DNA of 64,000 nucleotides from Linnemannia elongata (taxonomy: Eukaryota > Mortierellomycota > Mortierellomycetes > Mortierellales > Mortierellaceae). The notes under the pieces are model-generated. The model was given only the letters and a program-made list of their open reading frames with translations, searched no databases and was not told the DNA's origin. Of the stretch, positions 37,935 through 48,726 are shown piece by piece; the first letter of the stretch is position 1, and each line of letters opens with the position of its first letter. The stretch is taken from contig JAXBDG010000020.1 of assembly GCA_036320915.1 (NCBI GenBank), positions 124,001 to 188,000 of the forward strand, given 5' to 3'. A program made the translations under genes and the position numbers.

Positions 37935-39697
37935 ACTCGATCAAGTTGACAGGAACGACGATCAGCCAGCACACCATCTTTTTCTGTACATTGCAACCAA
38001 CCACTCGCGACATACTCAGATTTGCAAATATTCGCACAATGACTGCTTTTGACTCAAGAACGCGTACAAGTAGGAGCGGCGCGGCGGACTTGACGCGTCG
38101 TTGTTTTTTTTGCTCGCAAATGTGCACAGAAGTATCTCAGACGACAGAAGTGCACGTTGCACAGCTAAATGGTTTTAGTATAGCCAATGCAAACAAAAAA
38201 GACGCCTAAAAACAAAATAAAAAAACAAGATTGATAAGAAAGGTAGATTGAACAAGGCAATTCTGGTTAGGATGCTTTGGAATGTCTTTTGAGATTAAAG
38301 AGATTCTTCCTTTTGCTCCTTTTACTGCTCGAGTTCGGTTTTCTTCTCAAAATGAGGGTTCGATTTCCATGGCCAACAAAACTAAACAAACGGCAGGGAA
38401 GAGCAAAAGCAAGGCACAAAGACATCCACAACGACGGTGTGGTTGACGTTTGTTTATTCTGACTCTCCTGTGCCTCCTTGGTCAAGGAGCAGATCCGTCA
38501 ACCGATTTGCCAATTGAGAACTGATGACTGTTGAATAGCGGGACTGAAAAAGGCGTGGCGTTGGAGCGAGGGACGAACATGCGATGCGAGAAGGAGGGGA
38601 GAGCCGAAGAAGACAAAGAAAGCGAAGAGGAGTGAATAGTGCAGAAGAGGCCTTGGGAATAGGCTGGTAAAGAGGGGAGGAAGGAGTTAATAAATGACAG
38701 GCAAGATCAAGGGATGAACGAGGAAGAAGAAGGAGGAAGAAGGAGGGAGGAGGGAGGAGGGAGGAGAGTAGGAAAGCCAGGAGAACCAGGAGTACCAATC
38801 AATGCATTGGCCCCACAAGAAGACAAGGCAACGAATAATATGGGTTACCCATTGCCTTCAACGTATATTAATGTGCGTATATGTTGGATCCATTCCCATC
38901 CACAGCAAGGGCGGTATGCCTATTGTTGTGTTCACTCATATTATCTTTCCTTCCGGGAGTGTAGGTACATATACATACATCTGCGTGTGTGTAGTTGCTT
39001 GGCTGCTTTGCATTTTTCTTCTTTTTATCGTCCACACCTCCTTACTTTTCCTTTTTTCTCACTTTGGCTTGCAAATTTGTGCGTCTGTCTGTCTGTCGGC
39101 TCCCTTTTTTTTATCCTTCCCTTTTCAATCCCTTCTTCCCTTTTTCCTTTTTTTCACTTCCCTTTTCACTCTCACACTCCACACTCACTCCCAAAAACAC
39201 AAAGCAACCCTCCCCTCCTTTACGTTCACTCCCATCCCGCATTCACTCCCATCCCGCATTCACTCCTCATTATTATTCCCGTCCTCCTCATTATCACTCC
39301 CACTCCGCTTCTCATTCTCTCTTCCTCTGTTTCATTCAAAAGGCTCGAGCACAGCCTACCAGCCTGCTCATCCACATATACCCACTCCCAGAAGAAAAGA
39401 AGCTTACGACTAGTACCCCCAAAAACGCACTCATACCGTACACGTCTGACCACCTTCGCAACTCAACAAACAAGACCGATTCTAACGAAGCCAAAGAAAC
39501 AGGAAGCGACAATCTAAAAGCTGCCTCGCCCTGCCCTACAACAAACGAATAAGCGACTTCGGTACACCAACAAACAACAAACACAACCCCATCGGAATTT
39601 CTTATCCGTGAGCGCCATAACGACAAGCTCAACAAGGACGCACACACACACACACAAAACACAAACACGCATACAACGACCCACACACAAAACAACA
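37935..39697. other. intergenic, purine tract then pyrimidine-rich leader
   Basis: Begins with the methyltransferase 3' region. An AGG/GAA-rich purine block lies around 38714-38775, and from about 39000 to 39600 there is a long C/T-rich leader on the sense strand of the Kelch-BTB gene. Several overlapping open frames over the leader are simple-sequence translations. Confidence 0.6.
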
Positions 39698-42518
39698 ATG
39701 CTAAAGTTCGCAAAGCCAAGCAGGACCACAGGTCAGAACTTGGTTGGACTCTGGAGACCCTCGTTCACGCGCGTCGACCAGAAACTGTATCTCTTTGGAG
39801 GAGGAGGTCATGTCACCAACGACCTTCACGTCCTCGACCTCGTCACCATGCATTGGGATTGTATCGTGGTAAGCTACGTTTTCCTTGTCAGATTGTAGCC
39901 GGAAGTACTCTTTTGAGAGGACAGCGGAGAGACATTCAAGATCCGTGTGGTCCACCTTGTGTTTTTTTTTGTTTTGTTTTGTTTTTGTTTTGTTCACGAA
40001 CACACGCTAGCGTGCCTTCATTGTCGGAATGATTGGCAAGGGATTTTTTTATGTGCCTTCATCCATAAAGAGTCGAATCCAGGGCCCATACCCACAGACA
40101 ATAATAAGAGAGGTTCTTTGACCAAGAAACGACAGACGACAACAAAACGACAAAAATGATCACTTGCACCATATTCTGAGACAGAACTAGTGTCAAGCAG
40201 GAGAGGGATGCCAACAATAGGCGATCCAGGGGCGATGTGGACAAGAGAGGGGGCGGGCATGATTGCTGCTGGGGAGTTAGGAAATAAAAAGATGTCAGTA
40301 GGGGGTGGAGAGATGATGATAAAGAACTCAAGGGACCTCCTACACAAGGCAAGGGACAAGGGAAAGAAACAAGGGGGGGAAAGGCAAGCTCGTTTCTGCT
40401 TTTTTTTGCTCCTGAAAAGGTCTTTTTGATTGGATTTTATTACTTGCATTTTCAAAACTTGTCCGTCCTGCACAGGAATGCAAAAAGGACCACTACCACT
40501 GCAGGCGGGAAAAGGCACAAGTTGCAGAGCAGCAGAAGCCAAGAAGACGAACATAGAAGTAGTCGAGCAGAGGCAGACATAGGAGCGTGAAGTAGTGTTG
40601 AAAAAAGATAGGGGAGGGGATGGAAGGTCATGATACCTGCTTGTCCTACCACACCTTTTTCTGTTGACTTCAAAGTTGACAACTCGCATAAATCAAACAA
40701 AACAACGATTGGAGTCGTCCTTCTGACCGTTCCCCAATTTTCTCAACAACTGTGCATATAGGCCAAGGATGGTGTCCCACCTACCAAGCGATATGGACAT
40801 ACTGCAGTCCTTTGGAACCAGAACATCATCATCTTTGGTATGCGACAGATTCTTCTTTGGCCATCAAAACGAATGACATTGGACTCGGGAGGATAGAACG
40901 GCACGTCTCACTCTGCGTTTTTGTCAAAATGGATTAGGTGGTGCGAATGAGTATACCGATTATCGTGACGATGTAATTATGTTTTCATTGCAGACGCGGA
41001 CGTGGTCTCGGCCAGAGATCAGAGGCGAAGTGCCGGCGCGGTACCTTCATTCGGCCACAGTGTACCGAAACAAGATGTACGTCTATGGAGGATTCGCCAA
41101 AAACTCAAAATGTAAGTTTTTGCCTTCACAGAGTATTTGAATCTTTTTGTAGATGATCGCGATGGCACGATGAGCGTAGCCATAATAACTGACAAAACTC
41201 AACTCATTCTCCTTTCATCTGTCTGTCAAAAGGCACATATGTCTTGGAGGAGATGAGGATATTGAACTTGGAGACATGGACGTGGTCAGACGCCTATACC
41301 GTGCCCGCTCGCTACAACCACTCGGCTAGCTTGATTGGCTCGAAGCTTTGGATCTATGCAGGAAAAGACGAAGCCGGTAACACTGTCTCTGATCTATACT
41401 CGATCGATTTGGTGACCCTCAGAGTGCTCCCACACACAGGCATCACTGGGAAGGTAGTCCTGCTCAAGTCTCAACACTTTTCAGAGTCAATCGGCAACCA
41501 ACTAGTAGTGTTTGGAAAGTACCCCAACGAGGCCACACAGACGAGCCTCTACTGCCTCTGGATCATGGATCTGGATCAACTCGAGTGGCGGAAACTGGAT
41601 GTAGACCAATGTCTCGAGAACGGTGTCTGGAATTACTTTACCATTGTCTCAAAGAAAGCACAACAAACTCCACGGCTGGAGTCTGGCGATGATATGGACT
41701 GTGGTATGGACTTGGACGAGGATGAATCGGCTCCACGACTGGTCTTCCTAGGCAACACCGAGAAGGATCGCCCTCAACCCTATGACCATTTTCGTGAAGT
41801 GCTCTCGATCAATGTCGAATATCTCGGAGTCTTCCAGATCCCACCCTCGAACCTGCAATCCCAGATGCGCATGATGCTCGACAATGACGAGTTTTCGGAC
41901 TTTACGGTCATTGCCAAAGGATCGTCTCGCAAGATCCACGTCCACCGGATGGTTCTGTCGACACGCTGGCCGCACTTTAGGAACATGAATGCCTCTGGGA
42001 TGATCGAGTCGAAGCAAGGGTCGATGACGCTTCCAGAGCCCTACCCGGTCGTGTACGCGTTCCTGTCGTTCCTGTACACGGACACTGTCGACAGCGAGCT
42101 GGAGTACTCGGTGGTCTGCGATGTGATGGTGATGGCCAACATGTATCTTCTGGAACGACTCAAGAAACTTTGCGCCTCGATTCTGCACCGATACCATCTT
42201 CAGATCGACACATGTGTCCGTATCTTTCAAGCAGCGTGTGTCTCGCAGGAACATGGACTCAAGAAGCTATCTCAGGAGTTCATCTTTCGACACTGTGGTG
42301 CGGTCATGAAGACTGATGACTGGATGTTGATGTGGAGTGGAGGCGCAGATGGTTCTTCAGGAGAGCAGCGAGCGGCTCTAGAAGAATTTATTGATGGCGT
42401 TCCTGAGGAGGCTAGCCTGGAGACAGCACCTGGATCACGGCGGACGAGCGAGGGCTATGGCGCTGGATATGACTCTGCAGCCAACTTTGAACCTTCCTTG
42501 CGAAAGGATGTTCCCTAG
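39698..42518 (+). CDS. Kelch-repeat BTB/POZ protein
   Basis: Probable adaptor of the Kelch-BTB type; in other eukaryotes BTB proteins often link substrates to CUL3 ligases, which is inference here. Exons: 39698-39868, 40762-40837, 40938-41111, 41233-42518; 568 aa. The N-terminal half has at least four Kelch blades with Gly pairs and distal Trp: QKLYLFGGGGHV to MHWD, RYGHTAVLWN to FGGANEY, RYLHSATVYR to VYGGF, and RYNHSASLIG to IYAGK. The BTB domain (about 357-460) starts DNDEFSDFTVIAKG and includes KIHVHRMVLSTRWPHFRNM and FLSFLYTDTV. A BACK-like helical segment follows. Kelch precedes BTB, the reverse of the animal KLHL order. Intron 1 is 893 nt, far longer than its neighbours. AATAAA at 42723. 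Confidence 0.9.
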
Positions 42519-42866
42519 AGGCCCTCTTGACGTATCTCTCGCGCCCCTGTTCGCAAATGTTGCCTATTCTTTTTATTCCCCCTCCACTACCTTATAATCG
42601 CTTTCTTAACTCCACAACCACTTTCCTTATCCTTTATTCACTCTCTTGTAAAAACATACCAAGAGCAAAAGCTGCTCAACCCCAAGCCGACAAACATACC
42701 CCATGAAACTTCCTTTGCAACAAATAAAAGAAAAAAATGTAAACTTTTCTTCGCGATGAAAGATATCATGTGATGGTTCTGGGCCATTGGTGGAGTATTT
42801 GTTGTCGGTTCTTTTTCCTTTTCTCTTTTCGACTCTTTATCTTTCCCAACAACAAACACTCTTACC
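42519..42866. other. intergenic, Kelch-BTB 3' region and next leader
   Basis: 348 nt with AATAAA at 42723-42728 (about 205 nt past the Kelch-BTB stop) and a short T/C-rich stretch before the next ATG. Confidence 0.6.
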
Positions 42867-44981
42867 ATGGCCGCGCTAAACTGCGCCGCTGTAAGCAAGG
42901 ATAGCAAGGATAACAAGGACAACGTAGAGTCAGGATTCTCGCTACACAACCACCCAGCAGTGATATACTCTCACAAGCGTCTCCAGGATCCCGCACAAAC
43001 CTCTCAACTGCATACCGTCCACGTCTTTGATTTCGACCAGACCCTCTTCCGGTCGCCCGCTCCCAATGCTGCAATTTGGGACCCTTATTTCTTGAGCAAG
43101 GTCATAGCGTGGGATGAGTGTGGGCCTGGGTGGTGGTTGACGAGGGGGACCTTGGAGCTTGGTCCCGAGGTTGAGGCTACTGGGTGGGATGGGTACTGGA
43201 ACGAGGATCTTGTAAGTTCTTTTGGTTTTCGTTCTTGTCGCTTGAGGGGAATGGGTTTCCTTTGATGAAAAATCTTGAGAGTGGGTTACTGCGGATTATC
43301 TGACTCATGGATATTTTATTCTGGATTGTAATAGGTACCAATGGTAAGAGAGTCGGCAAAGGACCCAAGATGCCTAACAATCCTCCTCACCGGCCGTTAC
43401 GGGCCCCTCTATTCTGACATCCTCCTCCGTATGATTGCATCCAAGCAGCTGGATTTTGATCTCGTCGCTACCAAACCTGCTACCGTCTACCGTCTTCCTC
43501 CTTCCTCCAACTCCTCCTGCGCCAACCCCTCCGACGACCCCGACACTGACCAGCCCAATGAAAGGAGAGAGGAGGTGTATGTCAAGTTACACACCTTCAG
43601 TACAAAACGCGAGTTTCTATATAACGTCCTCCTAGAGTATCCGGGGATCCGCAAGATGAAGGTGTGGGATGATAGGCCCGGGCAGATTGCGCAGTTCCGT
43701 CAGGCGGGTGAGAAGTGGATCGAACAGGGCATGCTTAATAGTGAGGCACAGGGAGGAGGAGGGTTTGAGATTACGAGGGTCGATTTACCGTTGAGGTTGA
43801 TGGAGCGGAAGAAGGAGGTGGCGCTGGTAAGAGGCATGGTTGAGGCTCACAATCGACAGGTGGATCTTGAGGATGCTGCTTTTGCAAGTGGGGGAATGGA
43901 GGAGGTGAGGTATTTGATTTCGGGAGAGGGGGCTATGCCAACGATTAGGCCCGAGTTGGAGAGTGTGAAGGACATGTGGGATCCGTATTGGGAGTATGTT
44001 CCGCAGCGAAGGACGCGTATTGAGATGATCGATACTGTGCAGTATACCGGGGTTGAGTTCTCGGCAAGCACTCAAGCACTGTTGAGAGGGATCGCTCTTG
44101 GTGGTGGTCGTAATCAGGAGCAAGGACAAGGGCAGGGCGGGGATTTGGAAGGATGGACGATCCAGCCACCAGCGGCGTTACAGGACACAGACCTCTCTAC
44201 ATGGACGCCCTCCCGCGAATTTTACGTCTTCCTCTGCGCCCGAAAAGCCAACGCAGAATATCGCCAGAAGCTAGGCGGACTCGGCGCAACAGTGTTTGTT
44301 TTAGTCGAAGGGGTTGGACAAGTCGAAGGGCGGGCCTGGGCGCTCAAGGTGCGCGGTGTACATTCTCGATGGTTGAAGGAAGGGTATAAGGTCCTGGCAC
44401 CTGATGGAGAAGTTTTTGAGTCTGTGAGCAAGTATTTGGCGGCGCACCCGGCGAAGAGGTTCGGGAATCTGACGATGAAGAAGCATGGGTCGAAGCCGTA
44501 TATTACTATGGCGTTTGATCGGGCCCAGGGTGGTCGAGCGTCGGATGCATCGAGGATCACGGACTGGGAGCCCCTCCACGTCCACCTCGACTCTTCCACC
44601 AACGCAGCTACCACATTCCCCACTAACGCTACCCCTACCGTGCTCGCAGGAGGCCAAAAGATCGTCCTAGTTGGCACGATCAGTGAGAAAGTGGTCCTAG
44701 GCAGCAAAATCCCGAAATTCGGGCATTTGGCAACCATCCCCCGCGCCGAGGTCCAGATCCCGGCACTGGTCAAGAAGTATGCTACCGATAAGAAGCTGGA
44801 TATAACGGGTCATGAACTGGGAAAGACGCTGAAGGCAATTGAGGGTGAGATGCGGAGGGTTGGGGTGGAGAATAAGCAGAGTAATCATGATGCGATTTTT
44901 GAAATTGTTTTGAGGGCTTGTGCGGGATTAGGGTCTGGGGCTGATGCTGAAACTGGCGCTGGTGCGAAGTCAGAGGACTGA
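42867..44981 (+). CDS. HAD_SAK-type (Swiss Army Knife RNA repair-like) protein
   Basis: Fungal protein with an N-terminal HAD phosphatase-like domain of the kind catalogued as HAD_SAK_1, proposed but to my knowledge not proven to act in RNA repair. Exons: 42867-43211 and 43335-44981; 663 aa. HAD motif I is VHVFDFDQTLF with nucleophile/acid-base pair D55 and D57, motif II is ILLTGRYG, and the acidic motif is KVWDDRPGQ. The middle is charged and holds an SAK-like inter-domain segment. The C-terminal 250 residues (from about EFYVFLCARKANAEYRQ) form a second, probably globular domain with KKHGSKPYITMAFDRA and a nuclear-neutral tail rich in Gly/Ala. I cannot name that second domain. Spliced start fits a clean Kozak-like context. 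Confidence 0.75.
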
Positions 44982-45135
44982 TACCCTTTTTCGTAGCTGC
45001 AGATACCGTTTTTTGAAATCGAAACATAACCAAACTATGTGTTAAGTAGAGTACAAGACGCGATAATGTAGCGGTTTTATTATCATGATCCTAGCAAATA
45101 CAAATCGTCGGATGCTGTTGATGCCCTGAGGTTGG

Positions 45136-46431
45136 TTAGTCAAGGTACTCGGCGGCAGTCATGCCGCTATGATCCTTAATGGACTGGTCGACTGCAGGAA
45201 GAGACTGGAGGTAAGTGGCGAGTTCTGGCCACCCGGAGAGACAAGCATAGTGGAGGGGTGTTGATCCTTCATCGTCCAGCGCGTTCACGTCCACGTTGTA
45301 TGTCTCTACAAGCAGCTTGACCTTCTTTAACGATCCTCTGTCGCATGCCCAGTGCAGCATCGTCATTCCCTATTAGTTGTTTGTTGTTCCAGGGATGAAA
45401 GGAGGTGGTTGGTTAGTGTCATGCGACGGAGGCATTGTAAACCAGGTTACGGTAGTATCCTGCAAAAGAAAGGAAAAGAAGAGACTTGCCATGTCGTCCT
45501 TGATGTTGACGAGCTCGGGGTTGGCGGATAATGTCTTTTGGAGGGCTTCTACAGATCCTGACTTGGCCGCCTCCAATGCATCCTCTCCTTCCTCCCTATC
45601 ATATTCAACAAACGAAAGAAAAATGTGTCATTAAAATGAAGGTGGTGTTTGATCAGGGTAATGACACGTTGCCCAAAAATACAAAGCGTAAAAAAAATTC
45701 TCTGCACTTTTACAAAAGTGCTCAAACGACACCTACTCGGCGGGCATGGCCATGGTACTGATACCCGCAGCGGTCATGGTACTAGGGTCAAACTGAGTAT
45801 TCTCATGGGGCACGTAAGGGCGCGCCAGCAACTCCTCAGCTGAGATCTCTTCCTTGTCCACTCCGAGATACGCCTGCAATTCATCCAAATCAGAATCTCC
45901 TGTTGGTAATACGGCGGCGAGTGTGGAGGAAGGATCGGCAATAGTTGAGGGGTCAAAGACCCAACCCCATTGACCTTCTTCGACTTTTTGGATGTAGGCG
46001 ATCATTGCTTTTGTTGAAATGTTGAATTCTGCTGTATCGGTTTCTTCTGAAGTGGTGGTGGTGGTGGAGGAGGAGAGCTCTTGGGAATAAGTGTCGCCTG
46101 TTTCTTTCCAGGCCTTCCATTTTGCAGACTTTTCGAATTCGAGGAGAGAGGGGCGTGGCTGGGTGCAAAGGCCTTCCGTTGCTAGCTTGTAATCTGCATA
46201 GAGCTATCATAAGTTGAAAGATCAATAATGTGGTGTGGGGGTTAGCTAAGGTTATTCTCTGAATTCTGGAGGTGGCGCTTTTTCGCGAGTACAACTGGTG
46301 ATGGTGAGGTTGAGAGACCAAGAAAAAGAGAGAGATGTCCTACGTACGGCGAGTTTTGTAGGGTTTGGTAGTTTGAGGTCCTTGCGGCTGCTCATGTATG
46401 CGACTGCACTGTTGAATCTGTCCTTGAGCAT
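45136..46431 (-). CDS. acyl-CoA-binding ankyrin protein (ACBD6-like)
   Basis: Binds acyl-CoA esters; ACBD6 relatives act in lipid handling and N-myristoylation. Exons on minus: 46431-46348, 46203-45737, 45595-45490, 45369-45136; 296 aa (human ACBD6 282). The ACB domain is split by intron 1: RFNSAVAYMSS, then LYADYKLATEG, SLLEFEKSAKWKAWKETG and a later AYIQKVEEGQWGW. A Pro/Thr linker follows. Two C-terminal ankyrin repeats are clear: GMTMLHWACDRGSLKKVKLL and STPLHYACLSGWPELATYL. Intron 3 has a GC donor (ATG then GCAAGT). It diverges from VFA1 with 313 nt between starts. Confidence 0.9.
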
Positions 46432-46744
46432 CTTTGTTGTGTGATTCCTGTTTGTGTGAGTGATGAGGATAAAAGAAACAAAAAGAAAAAGAAGCAAAAG
46501 TAGACTTGCCCTTTTATGCTACCAAATCAGGCACAGAAGCCGCCAATTGAAATCGAGAGACGTTCATTTTTTTTTTTTTTTTTTTTTTTTTTCCTTCTTG
46601 GCTCACTTTCTTGCTTATCGACTTCTTGTCTTTCTCCCACTCTCACACCTCCTCCACACCTACACCTCCTTCTTTCTTTCGCTCCCGACCCTTTTCCCTC
46701 GCCGCCACCAACTCGAGTACTTTCAAACTACAACCAACATCACC
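46432..46744. promoter_or_regulatory. divergent promoter region, ACBD6-like / VFA1
   Basis: 313 nt. It contains a 26-nt T run (46567-46592) and then a C/T-rich leader up to the VFA1 ATG. Confidence 0.5.
46567..46592 (+). repeat. poly(T) run, 26 nt
   Basis: T on the sense strand of VFA1, about 150 nt upstream of its ATG. Confidence 0.95.
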
Positions 46745-47478
46745 ATGTCGGCAGCACCACCAGCAACACTACGAAATGCCTATATCGAAAAGACAGCAAC
46801 CACCGAGCGGTCTTGGTAACAAACAACACTTAATCGACTTTCACTTGGTCCTCATTCATTACCACATTACCAACAAAAACGAAACCCTGCTGCTTCTTAC
46901 TCTCCTTCTGACCAAAAACCTTTACTTCTATACCTCTTTCAACCCACAATGATAGCTTTATCTGCATGAAGATGACAACCAAGGTGCTGACAGCCAAGGA
47001 CGGAGGCGACTTTTTCTATATCTGCCCATCCCACCTCCAGGACCCAGGATTCGCCAAAGGCGAAGGGTTCCCCCCCGTACCTACCGCAGAAGCCCTCGCC
47101 GCCGTCGCCGCCATCCGCAAAAAGAAGGAAGAAGCCGAAAAAAAGAAAGCCGATTCCACCACACCAGCAGCAACTACAACAGAGGAAGATAAACGCTCAC
47201 ACGCCGCCAAACTAGGATCCGCCATGTTTTCAGGACTGGGTTCGGTGGCGACCAAGGCTGTGAGCTCAGTATCGGCGTTCATTAATGATGAGGAAGCGAC
47301 AAAGGCGAGGATACAGGCAGCAGAATTGGAGAGACGGCAGGAAGAGGCGAGGAAGAAACCGGCTTATTGGGTTTTGCATCGGGATATCTTCTATTTAAGG
47401 CAGGTGGAGGCCAAGAAGAAGGTTGCCAAGAAGACATTGGGTGGTATTTCCTTCCCCAAGGTCCCTGCTGGCATTTGA
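46745..47478 (+). CDS. VFA1: Vps4-associated protein 1 (VFA1-like)
   Basis: Family members bind the AAA ATPase Vps4 and modulate ESCRT disassembly at endosomes. Exons: 46745-46815 and 46956-47478; 197 aa (yeast about 203). The N-terminal zinc-binding module is C24-X2-C27 followed by C47-X2-H50 in DFFYICPSHLQDPGFA. A Lys/Glu-rich coiled segment (AAVAAIRKKKEEAEKKK) and a basic C-terminal helix region with YWVLHRDIFYLRQ follow; the C-terminal part is where yeast Vfa1 contacts Vps4. The first cysteine is created by the splice (TG/C), which supports the intron. Confidence 0.88.
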
Positions 47479-47797
47479 AAGGAATGAGAGGCTGTCCTCT
47501 TGGCAGATAGCGAAGTGTTTGTCTTTCTTTCAGCATCATAATAATAATGTTAATCTTGTCATTTCTCTCTCTTTCTCCTACCTGTTGTTGGATGATACAC
47601 ACACAAGGGTAGGCGGATTGGAATGCGATCGACTCTGTTCACTTTTTTTTGGATACTCAGCTGACTTCATCCATTGATCCACCCCTGGAAGGACCAAGCA
47701 AACAGTCGGTCAGTCGCTCGACGGCATTAATTGCTTCTTCAATTAGCTTTAGTTGTTCTAGCCCAAGCACCGTTCCAGACCCTCCCATGGCCATACT
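47479..47797. other. intergenic, VFA1 3' region
   Basis: 3' region of VFA1. A 46-codon minus frame (47794-47657) has coding-like composition (GLEQLKLIEEAINAVERL) and adjoins the LINE insertion site, but it is too short to call. Confidence 0.4.
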
Positions 47798-47812
47798 TTA
47801 TGGCCAGACCCT
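47798..47812. repeat. target-site duplication, copy at 3' end of insertion
   Basis: TTATGGCCAGACCCT, identical to 48595-48609. It abuts the poly(T) that is the insertion's poly(A) tail on minus. Confidence 0.85.
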
Positions 47813-48594
47813 TTTTTTTTTTTTTTTTTTCGTACACAATTTTATTTCTCTGACAAACAGAACAAAGGAGGCATTTGGAAGTAAAGGAGACTACAGACCA
47901 AACTCTTCAGTGAACCATCCGTCAGTCACAGTCCGGTCCGGGACCTGGCTCTGCGCAACAATTGTCGCTGCTCCTCACAGCAATAACGGAAGAAAATAAA
48001 ACTATATACGGATGAAGGGGATTCTTCCCATCCTCTCCATCAATGTTAACCTCCTTCTTCCCAACAAGCTATCTAACAGCCGTTCATCAGCTGCTCGTGG
48101 ATTCTTGGTCGCTCCAGGGCATGTCCGATCCTCATGTGTGGCTAGCGAAGCGCCACACGGGCAGAAACCATCGTGCGTGATGTAACCATATCCTTGACTC
48201 CAGTCACCACGAGGACCTGTGTATTTGGATGTCTTGTCCTTCACAGAGATGCCCTGGGTCTGCTCCCACTCGATAGTCGCGGAGCATCGGGGTTTCCAGA
48301 TCCGCTCTGAGGCCTGCGTCTCCAGGTAGCCAACAAATTTGTGGAGGACCGTCTTGGCGATGGACTGTGGGGTTCTGAAGACCGCGCACCATTCAGTCAA
48401 CATGCTCTTTGGAGTGATGCCGCGGAGTAGGTCCGATACGTTCCACTTGGGGTTCTCATCGCGATCGGGAGTAGGACTACCGCTGTGCACGGCTCGAGCT
48501 CCACCGATAGAGGAGAATCCCCGCACATGATCCGCATCTCGGGGGGGTCGCCAGTGTATGAGTACTGGTCGCGGGGCTTGACGACCGTTATCCA
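47813..48594 (-). mobile_element. 5'-truncated LINE-like retrotransposon insertion
   Basis: A 782-bp block flanked by a perfect 15-bp direct repeat. On minus it ends in a 19-nt A tail (47830-47812, the last base shared with the duplication), with AATAAA at 47846-47841, 11 nt before the tail. This is the structure left by target-primed reverse transcription. The left part is an open frame of about 198 codons from the 5' junction to a stop at 48002, with no disabling change, so the insertion looks young. It lacks any promoter or reverse transcriptase domain, consistent with 5' truncation. Confidence 0.75.
47841..47846 (-). promoter_or_regulatory. polyadenylation signal of the LINE insertion
   Basis: AATAAA on minus, 11 nt upstream of the A tail. 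Confidence 0.75.
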
Positions 48595-48595
48595 T
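48002..48595 (-). CDS. C-terminal fragment of a LINE ORF (truncated)
   Basis: About 198 residues, open from the insertion's 5' junction to its stop. The start is not a native one: the apparent ATG at 48595 uses the last base of the target duplication. Tracts such as LTEWCAVFRTPQSIAKTVL, RCSATIEWEQTQGI and a Cys/His cluster CPCGASLATHEDRTC resemble the zinc-knuckle-like C-terminus found after the reverse transcriptase of many non-LTR elements. Family naming is inference; the retroposition hallmarks around it are seen directly. It is probably not expressed as a functional protein. Confidence 0.5.
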   Translation of the reverse strand: MDNGRQAPRPVLIHWRPPRDADHVRGFSSIGGARAVHSGSPTPDRDENPKWNVSDLLRGITPKSMLTEWCAVFRTPQSIAKTVLHKFVGYLETQASERIWKPRCSATIEWEQTQGISVKDKTSKYTGPRGDWSQGYGYITHDGFCPCGASLATHEDRTCPGATKNPRAADERLLDSLLGRRRLTLMERMGRIPFIRI

Positions 48596-48609
48596 TATGG
48601 CCAGACCCT
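48595..48609. repeat. target-site duplication, copy at 5' end of insertion
   Basis: TTATGGCCAGACCCT, identical to 47798-47812. Homology stops at the outer edges, where one copy has A and the other T. Confidence 0.85.
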
Positions 48610-48704
48610 CAAGGTCTCCACAGCACTTTTTTTTTTGGCACCCTTCCTTAAGGGCCTCGGCTGGCGGCACTGCCACAACGGTATCCAGTACATAATGCTC
48701 CCTC

Positions 48705-48726
48705 AAAATTTTTCTCTAAAAATTTT
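48705..48726. repeat. A/T inverted repeat (hairpin)
   Basis: AAAATTTTT and AAAAATTTT arms of 9 bp around a CTCT loop. Confidence 0.7.

Noticed and set aside
40018..40689. 223-codon minus frame inside the Kelch-BTB intron
   Set aside because: No recognisable domain, Ser/Pro/Phe-rich from biased sequence; kept only as part of the long-intron finding.
48596..48706. upstream extension of the LINE-fragment frame
   Set aside because: The frame continues by chance through the target duplication into flanking DNA; the insertion boundary at 48594/48595 is the true edge.
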